Shown: positions 38,108 through 51,229 of the stretch, one piece after another
Layout: every line of letters begins with the position of its first letter
How positions within the stretch are numbered: the first letter of the stretch is position 1
NCBI GenBank assembly: GCA_963277665.1
Contig: OY728142.1
Coordinates: forward strand, 7,826,001-7,890,000
From: Viscum album
Lineage: Eukaryota; Streptophyta; Magnoliopsida; Santalales; Viscaceae
Direction of reading: 5' to 3'
Length of the DNA: 64,000 bases
Program-made: the position numbers and the translations under genes
The notes under the pieces: generated by a model
What the model was told of the DNA's origin: nothing
What the model saw: only the letters and a program-made list of their open reading frames with translations
Database searches by the model: none

Positions 38108-38149
38108 TTCAAACAATCGTAAAATTAATTTTTTCCATGAAATAGTTTC

Positions 38150-38760
38150 ACTTTCATAAAAAAACTTATGATACTTCTACCTCATCACATCCTTAGGTTC
38201 CCATGTAGCTTCATGTATTTGGAGGTTTCACAAAAAAATACCAGGTGAGTGTTCTTGTTTAATAGAACATTATATAAATGATATAAATATCCATCAGTTG
38301 TTACTTTTAAGAATTATATTACTCTAGTGAGACGACCTTTATGTTTCGTGCATGTGATAGACCTGGTATGTACATCTTTAAGAGGGATACATGGAACACA
38401 TCGTGAATCAAAGATAGGATTGGTTAAAGTGTAAACCGATAAGATACCATGAAAATATGCTCAAGAATTTTAATGAGATTGGTATATATAGAGACAATTT
38501 TTCCATTTGTTCCAAATATCACTACTATATTCCATGGAGAAATTATTATAAAAACCTTGTCAGAAACTTCAAATTCTAGATCATGTCAACGATTATCAAG
38601 AGAACATTTATACCAAACTTGTGATAACCTTATATGATTCTGAATGACTCCAATCATATCTACCATTTATTCATCTATATCAATCCAGAATATATTTATT
38701 TCTCCAACTTCATCCCAACTCGTTTGAGGTCTTTCTTCTTAAGTATCCATTTTAATGCTT
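38150..38760 (-). pseudogene. Integrase C-terminal domain and chromodomain-like tail of element C
   Basis: On the minus strand the reading starts near 38727 with TSWDEVGE (family CW.EVGER). It continues DLEFEVSDKVFIIISPWN (family FEVGD.VFLK.SPWKG), SLIHDVFHVSLLKDV (family IH.VFHVS.LRKY) and ends near 38190 with NLQIHEATWEPKDVMR (family V.EATWE.E..MR). Stops and a frameshift lie between blocks. The HEATWE end identifies the same Tekay-like tail as in elements B and G. Confidence 0.8.
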
Positions 38761-39440
38761 TGAGTGAAATATATTTTTGTATGAAAACTCAACTAGAGGA
38801 TGTTGTTGATCCAAAATACCTTTGAAATACATATAACATGATATAAAATATCCCTTAGGGTTTAAAATTTTCTCTCATACTAACCATCTGTCTGAGGATG
38901 ATACACATTGCTAAATCTCAACTCTGTATTAAGAGTTTTTTAAAGACTTTTTTCAAACATCAAGGTAATCCTTAGATACCGATCATACAAAAATGGAATG
39001 TGGTACTCCATGAAACATTACTACTTCCTTAATATATATTATGGATATTTGATCTAGGGAGAAATATTCTATGATAGATATTAAATGTGTTGAATTTGAA
39101 AAGTAACCGACTAAAAACAATATATCATTGTGCCCTTTATATATTTTTGGGAGTCTAATGAAAAAATTGATGGTGATGTTTTCCAATTTACATCCTAGTT
39201 GGGATAATGCATGGAGGATCCCTTTAATAATTTTTATCTAACCATAACATATTGAAATACCAAACACCAAGAAATATACTCAGAAATATATCCCTTTATA
39301 TTTTCCCACTAAAATTACTCTTTCACACAGGTGATTGGTTGACATTATACCCTCATCATCCTTCAATCATGGGTTTAATATATGTGACCCTACCAAATTT
39401 TACACATTGTCTCATGACATGCGGGTTATCCTTTTTCAAA
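38760..39440 (-). pseudogene. Integrase core remnant of element C
   Basis: The N-terminal zinc region is faint (VKFGRVTYIKPMIEG, then KGIYF before the core). At 38983-39186 an open stretch reads ENITINFFIRLPKIYKGHND, followed by ILFLVGYFSNSTHLISI and IYIKEVVMFHGVP. These correspond to WE.ITMDF..GLP...KGHD.I.VVVDRLTKSAHF and IYIREIVRLHGVP. The catalytic Asp of VVVD has become Gly, so even this best stretch would not be active. Confidence 0.8.
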
Positions 39441-39759
39441 AAAATAGATGAATATTATTCCCACATTTAAATAAACCATAATTATGTCAACATAAAATAT
39501 AATATAAACCATAACAATTACCAATACCTTTAATCTTATCACAAAAATGAAAAGGAATTATTAATCAATTAATATTTTAAATAAATATATACAAAACCGA
39601 AGGGTTATATTGCTATAAATGTATCCCAAAATAATCTTAGTATTGATAGAAACTCATCACATAAAACAAAAAAATTTATGTATATGATATTGAACTTATA
39701 ATCAACATTAAAATTATAAACCCATGATGGTATCCATAACTCTTTAGCTAATATTACAT

Positions 39760-40060
39760 GGATATATATTCTTCAAAATGATAATTCACCCTTTATTAAT
39801 TAGATAATATCTTATCATAGACATAAAGATTTCCATTGGGATCTTGGGTTCATACTTACACCGATAAAATATCAAATGTGATTTTATTTTTCTAAAATCC
39901 TTATAGAGAGAGATAATCAATGCCCATAGTCACATTAAAACTCACTAAAGGAAGAGCAATAAGATTTTCATAGGGCTCATTCATGCAAAATCAAACATGA
40001 AATTCCCAAATAAGAAGTGAAAGATAAGTGTCCCAAAATTATCATGATTCACTTTATCCA
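39760..40060 (-). pseudogene. Aspartic protease remnant of element C
   Basis: On the minus strand a stop-rich frame reads GTLIFHFLFGNFMFDF and later LWALIISLYKDFRKIKSHLI with MSMIRYYLINKG. By position and pattern these correspond to the chromovirus protease end (FDVILGMDWL...A.IDC..K.V.F, then ISA...LL.KG). The reading is weak on its own and is supported mainly by lying between gag and integrase. Only about 350 bp separate it from the integrase, so RT and RNase H are missing. Confidence 0.35.
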
Positions 40061-41480
40061 TTGTGATTTCATAATATTTCTGTTAGTTCTTTGTCATCAT
40101 ATGTTGTTGTGGCTTATTGTCCTTATTAGCCTTTTGATTGGGGAATTTATTTTTATAATCTAAAAATATTTTCACTTAATGAACCAGAGTGGGAGTGGTG
40201 CATTATATGTTTCTTTATCTCTATTTGAATTATTGTATAATGTTTTCCAAATATTTTGACATTCGAATTCCTGATGGAATTCACTTCGACACTTAAAATA
40301 TTTACAAGTCTCATTAAGACAATTTAATTCATGTTTCCTTCCACAAATCAAGTATTAATGAAAGCTCATCTTTTCTCTCCATGGTTTTTAGTTTTTCCTG
40401 TGAAATACACATTTCTTGTCTTATTAAAACTACGAGATTGATGGGTAACAATAGTCACTATTTCCTCCTTGAGATAAAAATAAAATATTTCTTCATAGCT
40501 AATGAATTATCTTATAGATAATGAAATTTAGAGACTTGGTTTTAATCCATTGAATACTTTATCAACCTTAATTTCAATCAAGATGATAATTCTATAAGTA
40601 CTCCTCAATGTTCTTGCAAAAATTTCTTTATAGTTATCAACAAATTCATCATCCTTTTTCTTTAGCTCAAGGAATTACTTTTATATTTTTATCTATATAA
40701 TACAAGTGAAGTAATTATTGAAAGATAATATTCAAACTCATCCGAAAAAATGGAGTAAATTTAATCACGTTTCTATGTATTATTGATGATATTCCACCAT
40801 TGATCCACAACACCATCCAAATGATAGACATAAAAATTGATTTTTTAATGTTATGAACACTAGAGAATGGAAAATATAATTTCTGTGGTACTAATCCATT
40901 TCACATAAATTCACAGATCATCAGAACCACTAAAAGATAGTTGATATTTCTTCATAAATGACTCAATATAATGTTGTTCCCTTCTTTACTCATTTTGGAA
41001 TTTCAACATGATTCGTATCTTGATATTTTTTTTGATAATATCAATAATATTTCTCATTCCATCTCTCATAACATTTGATGGATTAGGAGAAATATAATTT
41101 AATTTTATTTTCAATTAGACATTAAAATGGGTCTTCTAGGTTCCTTCCATTCACTAAAACCAAAATCATAACGTGAGTAATAATAATCATAGCGGGAAAC
41201 CACATAATCATGAAGAATCACTTATAGGATGTATATATCATGACACATTACTTAAAATATATGGCACCTTTGGCTTAACCTAAGTCACTCATGATCATTA
41301 TTTAAATCCTTTATAATGGTTCACAAATAGTTTATGAATTTCCCAATCATATCCCCTTGTAGAGTCAAAGTAGGTGCATAGTAAGGTCTATTGTTGTGTA
41401 CCAGGTAATTGTTGAGTCAATAATGATGCATATTTTTTATATTTATTAGCCATAGGTAAATCTAGGACAGAACCACATCC
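40060..41480 (-). pseudogene. gag remnant of element C
   Basis: On the minus strand, the core near 40920-40790 reads WISTTEIIFSILQCS and, after a stop, LDGVVDQWWNII, matching the gag capsid pattern W....E.IF....C.......A.F.L.G.A..WW. Basic Lys/Glu-rich segments follow with several stops. The N-terminal part near 41400 cannot be verified. No intact zinc knuckle is visible. Confidence 0.5.
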
Positions 41481-41648
41481 ACTTATAGTATCTAGACATG
41501 GATGTATTTATAATAAACCACCTGTTCTATCATTACTTAATATTTCAGGACATTTTCCTATATGTATGATTATACTTAGGCCTATCCTTATACATATACC
41601 TAGGAATCTCAATATAGTTTTATCCACCGGGTTTTTAAAGGGAAACTA

Positions 41649-41667
41649 AAACAATACTATGATACCA
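41649..41667 (-). other. Primer-binding site of element C
   Basis: The minus strand reads TGGTATCATAGTATTG directly inside the LTR end, against TGGTATCAGAGCCAGG for the complement of plant initiator tRNA-Met. It sets the element's orientation and the inner LTR edge. Confidence 0.7.
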
Positions 41668-41668
41668 T

Positions 41669-44600
41669 CTTTGGTGAGATAATTTTTTCATACATAAATA
41701 TTACATATTTATAGATGCATATTCATTAAATCAAACAAATATACACATGAGGATCATAAAAGTATAGTCCTTTGAAAAAATTGAAACATAAATAACTAGT
41801 TTCTTTGTAAGATATGTCTTATCCAACTATGTTCTCCATTATTAGAACCCTTATTATACATATCATAGATAATACCTTTCTTTCATATTATGGAGACTAG
41901 AATCATAATAAAGGGTGTGTTCAGATGCCCAGTAAGGGTAAAAAAGGGAGATACATAAATATAATACGAAAATAAGGGACTGTGAACATGAACATAACAT
42001 TTTAAAACCATACAATACATATCAAATATCCTAATATTAGTTAATGTCATAAACATTAGATGTTTATAAGACATGAATCATAATGTAATAAAAGAAAATG
42101 ATCCATGAGAGCATAAAAATGGAATAAGACAAGGAGTTATAGAATACACCCAACCAAAGAAAATAATTTCTATAGTAATCAAGGAAAATTTTCAAGTCTA
42201 TCACAGTGGAATGGGTTTAATACCCAATCCATCATAGTTGTCAATCTTTACTCACAAAACTATCGTAGTGGAAAAAGTCACTTACTAAACTAGGTTTACT
42301 CTTTATTTCAGTCTTATTTATCACATAAGATTTTAATAATTACCCAATTTATTAGAGGGAGTTATTTGTATCAACCATCACATCATGAATATAATATATA
42401 CATGGTCCACAAGATCATAAATATTAATCATATATAAAACCATTAAAAGGAATGGGTATCATAAATATTTTATTATAGCATAACCTAGAAAAGAAAAAGG
42501 TTTAATAATAATTTAAATATTTCATCATAGCCTAACCTTTAGAAAAAGAATCACTTTTCATAATAATTTTATCATATTATAACCAGTGGAATTGAAATAA
42601 TTTTAATAAAAATATTCTCATCATAAACATAAAAGATTCTAATAATTAATAAGAATGGTTTCCCGAGATCATATGTCAATAAATACATAAGTGACATAAA
42701 ATGATGTCATATTTTATGGAAAATGATTTTGGAAGATCACGTATAACTTTTCTTGAGGAAAATCATTATTCAATTTTAAAAACATATTTTCAAAACTCAA
42801 AATTCATAAGAAGTTTTTAAAATAACTTTCATTGAAAATAAATATCGAAACTTATAAATGAAGATTGAAATATCATTTAAAATATTTCTCTAGGAAAATA
42901 ACTTTTTCACATTGAAATAATTTACTTAAAATCATAAAATTTCATAAATATTAGCAAAAATAATTTATTAAGAAAACTTTTGGAATATTATTTGGGAAAA
43001 TTTAAATCAATGAGTTTTTTTGATAGAAGGAAATACTATTCATGAATTAAAAATTAAATAAACATTTCCTTCATATTTTTGGTAAAAGTCAAATGGGATT
43101 TGTATTTGAAAATGATATAGGGAATCCATTTAATATTTTTTTGAAAAAAGTAAAAAATCGGTTAAATTTTCTTTAATAAATCTTTTTGAAAATGCTAAAA
43201 ACATTTCTAAAAACATTTTTAGAAAACATATATATATATAAGAAATATTTTTTCAGACGGATGAGATAAATACAGATATTTTTTATTAAAAAAAATATTT
43301 TAGTATCTTTAATACTTTATGAGAGAAAAATGAAAAAAAGTGTTATCTAGAAATAAAAACTGGTGAATAAAATAAATTAGTTTCTAGAGATATATATAAT
43401 AAAATTTAATCATTTTAAGTGTAATCATAAACAATCCTAAAAAATGAATAAATTGAAACAAAAAACCCTTTCCGCATTGGCAATGTTGAATCACAAGACC
43501 CATGAAAGAATAATAATAATTGAAACTTAAAATATAATGATAATAAATAAATTCATAATATTACATGTCAAAGGGTCTGTATATACACCTCATAAAATAA
43601 TATATGTGCATAACATAATATATTTCCCAAAGAAAACAAATTGAGACAAAAACCCCTTACCACTTTTATAATATTTTAAATAGTTAGCCCAAATAAATCA
43701 TAAAATCAAATAAAACCATAAATATAATTAATATAGGTATATTAATTATATAAAATTTAAAAAATATTGTATATACACCACACAAAAGAAACAATTGGAG
43801 AATATTTCATATGTTTCCCAAAAATAAATGAGAGACTATAAATCTATTACTATAAGTCTTGAATTTCTTCATACAGATTCAAAACTCTTATATAATATAT
43901 ATATGATTATTATAAATAAATTCTAAATCAATAATTATATTTAAGATACCATATATTATTTTATAAAAATATTTTATTATTATTTTATTAACAATTCCAT
44001 GCTAAAATTACATTTTGGGAAATAAATGCGTTGTTTTTTAGACATGTATTGATTTGATATTTTCGATCCTTTTAATTTGATCATGGTTCCATAATCTTAA
44101 ATTTTTTAACCATTATATAAATATAATATATATTCAGTATATATTTATTTATATTAATCCACAAAAGTTAAATATACAAAATGAAATACACTGTTCTTGG
44201 AGATGGTATGTCGTACATACGCATGAACGATGTTTCTATTTTTTAACAGATTGAAAGGAGAAAGTTAAATAATAATTCAAATTTCAAAAATAATTTTTAT
44301 TTAAAATATATCAGAAATATATATCAAATTTATACTATTACCAACCATTTAATTTAGAAGCGAAAAACAAATCACATCGTTTCATGAGGCGGTAGTCCAC
44401 TACACACACGTGTGACCCTGTTGTATCCCACATAGAGTGGAATGTAAGAAGGTATATGTGGAATGATAATTATAGAAGTATAATTATGTTAAAAATATCA
44501 TATATATATATATTAATTTAATATATCTATATTAACATCCAATTAAAACAGATATGAAAAATACACACATTTGTTTTTGAGACAGTGGTTCGTCGTACAC

Positions 44601-46350
44601 AAGAGCAACGTTTTTAATTTCCAATGGGTTGGAAGGTTAGTTGGTTGTATTGATATTATAATTAAATAAGAATAATAATATCATAATATATTATATAAAA
44701 ATTAAATCCATAATTTTATCCATGTGTGATAGGTGGTGATGGAAAATTAATAACATCATTTCATGAGGCTGTAGTCCGCCATACACACGATCGACGGTTT
44801 CGTTTCTCATTTGATAGAAGAAGAGATTGATATAGGTTATTCCATTAACATAATAACATATCAGTATATATAATATAATAATTTTTATATAATCATTTTA
44901 GAATAAAATTTTAATGATTCATAGGAATAAATAAAATGAAAACACAAGTTTAATGATTATACCTCTTCTGAGGAGAACATATTTAGTTTTACACATAAAG
45001 AATACTTAGGCGGGATTAATAATAAATCTAAAGAATATTGTAGGCAAGAAGGTAATTAATTATGAGTTTTAAATAGTTATTTTATGAATTTTTTAATAAG
45101 TGTCAATATAAGAGGAATGGGGGTGGCCTTTTATAAGTGGGGGGGGGGGCACACATGAAAGTTTTGAAAAGAATAAATTGTACCCATTTTCGGAACATGG
45201 AAAATGATCCAAAATGGTTCATTTACAAACATTATATTTTATTAGGTAATATTATATCCATAAAATAGGTGTTTAAAATGTTTCTAGGTCATTTTACTAC
45301 TTATCTTATTAATTTAACCCATGGTAAACCCGTTTTAACCTTAATCATGACTGTTAATTTTTAATATTTTTCATTTTCATTTTGAACCAAAATTATGTTG
45401 AAAAAATTATATAATAAAAATTACAATTATTAAAAATATTGAATATAGTTTTTCAAATTCCATTCACATATGTGTCAGAATTTAATCTGAAATTAAACAT
45501 GTAGACACAATGAAGAAGCAGTTTTCCTAAGAGTTTTTCTATAAAATTTTAATTTTTTAATATCAAAATTCAAAATGAAATTTATTATAATAAAATTATT
45601 TGGATTAAAAAATATATAATTAAACTAATTTTACATTTAAAATAATATAAAAATAAAATTTATCTTGTAAATTCTTTATATTAAAAGGTTGTTTTTAATA
45701 AAAACCATTATTGATCACTTTCACTACAAAAGTTCTCTTTTCAGAAAATTATAAAAACTTCACTCCAAAATAATTTGAAAATTATTATTTAAGAAATAAA
45801 TTTTATTTTTTGAAATAAATTTATTAAATGTTTGAAAAAATAATTTTAAAATAGGTGCACAAATTGATACAAAATTTCTTTTTAGAAAAATATTGTTTTT
45901 AAGTGTTAAATTATATTTATTCTTATCTCATGTATAGAAGAAACATAGGATTAATTTTAAAAATTTTATTTAAAAAATTATATATAATTTTTACTAAAAT
46001 CATTCACTAAAATTGTTTTGTTTAATTTTTTGAGGTAAAACACATTTTCTATTTTGAAAAGTTATTTTTCAGAATAAGATTTATTTAATTTTCAGATGGT
46101 TTTTATTTTCATTTATAATTAATCGGTCACCAATGTATTTGTTTATATAAATTTTTTAATAATATATTTTCATAATTTACTTAATCCTATTATTAACCAC
46201 CATTCCAAAGGCCAGGAGACAACCATCATGATATATAGTAATATTTTAATAGTATGTCACAATTCATTGAAATTAGGTATTTCATGCTGCACAAGCTATC
46301 AAAGAAATTAAATTTTATCAATATTTTTCATAAGTTCCTGGGTGTGCTAA
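41669..46350 (-). mobile_element. 5' LTR of element C
   Basis: Direct-repeat partner of 33396-38107. It carries a TATA box at 45126-45136 (CCTTTTATAA on the plus strand), next to an 11-base G run (45139-45149, a C-rich strand downstream of TATA in transcription sense), and the four-unit subrepeat array at 44190-44800. Confidence 0.8.
44190..44800 (-). repeat. LTR subrepeat array in the 5' LTR of element C (four units)
   Basis: Units near 44193, 44378, 44570 and 44755. Plus-strand forms are GAGATGGTATGTCGTACATA, TCATGAGGCGGTAGTCCACT, GAGACAGTGGTTCGTCGTAC and TCATGAGGCTGTAGTCCGCC. The cores are much GC-richer than the spacers between them. Confidence 0.8.
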
Positions 46351-48286
46351 AGAACATGGGAAATGTTAATATCATAAGTATTCTAAATTAAGAGATTAAA
46401 TACATAAGTAAAATAACGTAATTAATAATTTAATAAAATATAAACGTTGAACACAAAATTAAAACAATACATAACAATCAAATGAATGCATTAAAAGGAA
46501 TACTCATATAAAAAAAGTTAAATTACCTAACATGTACTATTCTGCAAAATTTTAAATCAAACTATGTAAATTGAGTAAGAATAATATACAAATCTAAATT
46601 TCAAACATATATATACATATATATGTTTTATATTTTGAATGTGAAAATTTAATTTTTAATTAAATAATGTAAAAACAGTTACATTATAAAATAAGGAACA
46701 ATAAATTTTCTTGTATGTATATTTTGATAAAATGAATTTCCAATTTAATTGGATGTTATTCATATGAAATTAATTAGTCATGGAATAATATCTATACTAC
46801 GTAATGAACCCATCAAAATTAGTTTTAAGAGTCTAAATTATGAGAATTGTGATTGAGGATGTGTATGGTATTGTTTCATTATCAACGCCAAAATTTTGAT
46901 AAATATGTTTAAAATTTTATTCATAATAAAATTTAAATTTAAAATAAATAATAACTTACCTGGTGATAGGGTCAAATGTTCCAAATAATAAAGCTATTAT
47001 CATTATAATCATTCTATAAGTTTCATCAAATTTATAATAATATAGTCAATGTATTAAAATATTAAATCATAAAAATAATGTGATAATCGAAAAAACAATT
47101 AATTTCCATGAGAAGAACTAAATAAGAAAAATTTTAACATATTATTTTATGAATATGGGCTAATTGATCACCACATTTAAATATTTTATCATATTTATTT
47201 CACTATCCTGAAAAAAATCAATAGTTTTATGTGTTGTTGGATAAATGAAGAATATGTGTTCACACATGTATAAATTTTAATAAGGAACCATCTACTAATA
47301 AATGTAAAAAAATATTATGGAAATCCTAAATGAATAAATTGTGAAAAAAATTATTTTTATCAATATTAACCTCCATTACTTGTAACTATCACCCTAGATA
47401 ACTCTAAAATATATGTGAACCAAAAATTACACCATATATAGTTTGTAATAGAGTCTCTAAAAAAAATAGTATAAAATGAAAAACTCCCATTAGACTATTA
47501 AAAATAAATTACAAAAACTATTAAATTATTTAAAAAAATCATCCCTTATATAATGCGACGTGATCACACCATATGATGCATCTTATGTTTTAATTTTATA
47601 TCATATAGGAAAATCACAACATAGATAATTAGAAAATACTATCAAAATATTTTAAAAATTATATATAATTTAGAAATATAATCATATTTTAATGAATACA
47701 AAAAATGAAAACAATGAAACTAATAAACATTTTTTTCTACTTGGTAAGAGGTTTTTTTCACTACATGTATTAATAAATTATGTAATTTATATCAAATAAA
47801 TATAGTCCAACTATTATATATATTCAATCGGTTTCAATTAATTTAATTTTATATAACTTGAATAAAAAAACTAACAACAACAATAAATGATCACAATGAT
47901 TTCAACCATATCCTTTGAATTGTAGTCCAAATATAAGGGTTAAATTTTTAAATAATACTGATGCATTAGTTTAGTACATTAATTTTTACAAAAAGTTATC
48001 AATCACCATACAAAAATATTATAAGTGAATAAATAATTGATAAGTAATACCAAAATAATTGTATAAAAAATAAAAAATTAATGAAAATATAACAAACCAC
48101 GTTATTATTTTGACAAAATGTTCCAAATAAGGGAATTAGCCATACATTATATTTTTTTTGTATAAAATTAAAACTATAATTATGGTTTCAAATTATCCAT
48201 ATATTATAATTGTTAATTTTTTTACTGTTTTCATTATTGTTCCCTAAAACATCAAAAACTATTTAATGAAAAACAAACATTCAATC
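46351..48286. other. AT-rich segment between elements C and A; no gene recognised
   Basis: AT-rich with many stops. On the minus strand there are isolated splice-like junctions (CTATCACCAG|GTAAGTTATT near 46961, TTTTGCAG|AATAGTAC near 46545). Two short similar segments, TTTGGAACATTTGACC at about 46975 and TTTGGAACATTTTGTC at about 48120 (both minus strand), suggest an internal repeat. It may belong to the LTR of element G (see findings). Confidence 0.4.
48282..48286. repeat. Target-site duplication, left copy (CAATC), of element A
   Basis: A perfect 5-bp match to 60508-60512, immediately outside the LTR ends. Confidence 0.9.
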
Positions 48287-49914
48287 TGTAACACCCCAAG
48301 TAAATAAATAATATGACATTTTCATATTTATCCCTATTTGTGAAAAAATATTAATATTACTTTAAAGGGGACTCTATGCTCGATGGCGTACCCAATACGC
48401 AACAACGAGTTTATTGGGAATCTTGCGTTGTACTCTAATAATAAAATAATATTATTTTAAATGGTAGTTATCGCCTAGCCGTGGTAATGACAAGAATGAA
48501 CAGAACTAACTTAAAAATGATTATATATGTTTGTAAAATATTTTTACTCTTTACAATAAATGTTATATGATTAAAAATGCGAATGAATCCAATTTTAAGC
48601 GTAAACATTCCAATATTCTTTAAAAGGTCGATTAACCGCCTTTTGATGGCGAACCTCTTTTAAATCCACTTTTTGACAAATTTATGTGTTATATTTTACA
48701 ATATAAAATCCTTCTTTAGAATTGGGACATCAAAATTTACTTTGTGTAAATTTTTTATATTTTTCCGAAAAAGTTCAATTTTTAATGAATACTGAAAAAT
48801 GTTGTATTTTAATTCAAAACCTCTTTTTAATCTAATTTATTTATATAATTATATTATCTTTCTAATTGGTTTTAAAGTGAAATTAGAATATATTTTTACC
48901 ATTTAATCCAATAGTGTTCGTTGGAATTAATTTCACTTTGAAATCGGACTTAAACTAGTGTCAATCTTTTGATACATTTTGTTTCATAAAAACACGCTAT
49001 TTGTTTTGACAGCGGGAATTAATTATTAAATAAATTAATGAAACTTATATGTTTTGAATTTTGTAAAATAGAAATCATTTTGGAATTCGAAAAATCAAAT
49101 ATAGCTTAGGGTGAAGTTTTGGCATTTTTCTAAAAAACTTCAATTTTTGATGAATAGCGAAACCACTAAGTGGTACTTATAAAAACTGATTTTCCGTTTA
49201 AATGAAATTTTGCCATCTTTGTGTTTTTAATTAAAAAAATCCGAAATACATGGTTTTCATTAAGAAGTAAAATGTGGTTCAATGGGTATAAAATAATTTT
49301 TTGGTGAATAGTAACTTATTATGTTTTTAATCGTGATTAGAGGTAATTAGTGTAGTTTAAGTTAAGAATAATGTTTTAATAAAATCAAATGACCTAGACA
49401 CATGTACTACCCTAATTGGATGTGTCATGGCCGACCAAGAAAATCCATGGGTCAAGTTGGGGACCCCATAGAGCAACTTTGGTTGGAAAATGACATAAAT
49501 ACCTTTTTATTTAATGTTAAAGTAAAAATGACACAAACATGAGAGGTTTTAATAAAACAATTTTTAAATGGGGTTATACAAGTCAAACTTTTGACTATAA
49601 ATATTCATTGGAAATATAAAAAGATTTCCTACATCATAGTAGTTTTTTTATAATTTTTAGACATTAAATAAATTAAATTATTTATGACATCATGATGATG
49701 CAGCGATGACCTCATTATATAACGATTTAAATAAAATGGAAAGATAATGTAATATCTAAGACCTAAACATGTACAAAACCTATTGGATGGATGTATTTCG
49801 AACCCTTATTACCTTATACTCGAAACACATCAATTTTGGACCATTAAAATCCGAAAATCATTATAAAATAAAGTAACATTTCTTTACATTCCAAGAGTGC
49901 CCCTCCTCTCCTCT

Positions 49915-49921
49915 TATAAAA
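49915..49921 (+). promoter_or_regulatory. TATA box of the 5' LTR (element A)
   Basis: TATAAAA, preceded by a CT-rich tract (CCCCTCCTCTCCTCT) and followed by AGGCCCCCACC and a C-rich leader. The likely transcription start is about 30 bp downstream, near 49945. The same box occurs at 57205-57211, and in opposite orientation in element C and at the 933/28515 junction. Confidence 0.75.
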
Positions 49922-50284
49922 GGCCCCCACCTCTACCTCCTTACCCACACTTCCAAAGCCTTTGGCTCGGCCAAAACCTGCCCATTTTGTCTCTCCACAT
50001 ACCTCTATAACTCCTTGAATCCTCACTTTGGGCAGAAGTTTTCCCAAGGAATCCTTTTATCTCAAACCAAAGGGAGTTACCCGATTTTAAGGTAATGTCT
50101 TCACTAATGTCCTTTTGTTTTATTTTGCTTCTCCAACCACATAAACTCTTTTTATTTATTTATTTTGTAACAAATCAAGTATTTTAAATATACTAGGTTG
50201 TTTTTATAAGAAGTATTCGAGCTACACTTACACACACCTATATCTAATGGTTAAAGAACATACTATTTCTGTGGATGGCGAATT

Positions 50285-50900
50285 TCTTCCTCACGAAACG
50301 ATGATTGTTCAACATTATTCTAACACCTTCAAAGGTGGCCATTAAGATTACACTATATTTATATATGATATATAATATGTTTATGTTTTACTTAAGATTC
50401 TGTATTTTTCATTTATGGCATACCTTTATGGTTTCCATTATGGGTAAACACGATATCTTCATTTAAGGAAGTGCGGACTGTTGCCCCCTCAAAGTGATTT
50501 GATTCGTTAATACCATATGTGGTATGTATAAAGGATATATTTAATGATATTATATATGATACCATAATATAATTAAAATACTATTATTTATCATTATGTT
50601 TTAATTCCATTAAATATAAAATAGAAATGGAAATAGCGTTCATGCGTACGTACGACTTACCGTCTCCATGAAAGATACATTTCATTTCTTATCTCAAAAT
50701 GTTATGTACTATTATAAGTACATATATATAATTGATATATATGTAATATATTACATATAAATTATCGATATCATTATGGAATTATAACATATATATATAT
50801 AGAACTCTCTCATTTTGTTTTAATTCCATTAATATGAGAAAAAAATGAAAGCAGCGTTCATGGGTACGTACGGCCTACCGTCTCCATGAACGGTGCTTTT
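50285..50900 (+). repeat. Four-unit subrepeat array in the 5' LTR of element A
   Basis: Cores near 50290, 50486, 50663 and 50881 (spacings 196, 177 and 218 bp). The last two read GCGTACGTACG(A/G)C(T/C)TACC followed by CGTCTCCATGAA; the first two are diverged (CCTCACGAAACGATG; CCCCCTCAAAGTGATTTG). In reverse orientation these match the arrays in element C. CGTACGTACG is a near-perfect palindrome. Confidence 0.75.
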
Positions 50901-51229
50901 AATTTTTATCTCCAAATGCTATGTAATAGTATAAAATGAATATATACTGGATATATATGATATTTAAAACATCAATACTATTCTAGATATTATGTACCTA
51001 TAACTACATGGAAGATTATTTTCCAACAAGTTCAATTTTTGACTCATGTACCAAACATTGACAAAAAAGTCTGATATGAACTCATATTATTAACCAATTA
51101 TTATAACATTGAAATATGTGATATGAACTTAATATTAATCTTTATAGGAGGTCCTTAATAAATTATAAATTGACCAATGTTTATTATTCAGGAATATAAA
51201 GAAACGAACAAGACAAGTTGGACTTGAGG

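Larger units (their letters stand above)
33396..46350 (-). mobile_element. Element C: minus-strand long-LTR chromovirus lacking reverse transcriptase
   Basis: Two direct repeats of about 4.7 kb (33396-38107 and 41669-46350) flank a 3.6-kb internal part. On the minus strand the order is LTR (from 46350), primer site (41667), gag, protease, integrase, chromodomain-like tail, LTR (to 33396). The LTR start reads TGCAATACCCTAGG in the lower copy and a decayed TTTAGCACACCCAGG in the upper. Both correspond to TGTAACACCCCAGG of element A, and the LTR end to its GGCCTTATA. The copies differ greatly, so the insertion is old. No matching target duplication is legible (GATAT left, GAACA right). Confidence 0.8.

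Noticed and set aside
39252..39470. Plus-strand frame of 72 codons
   Set aside because: Antisense to the integrase N-terminal region of element C.
49844..50047. Minus-strand open frame of 67 codons, present in both LTRs (57134-57337)
   Set aside because: It covers the TATA box and C-rich leader in antisense. Openness follows from base composition.
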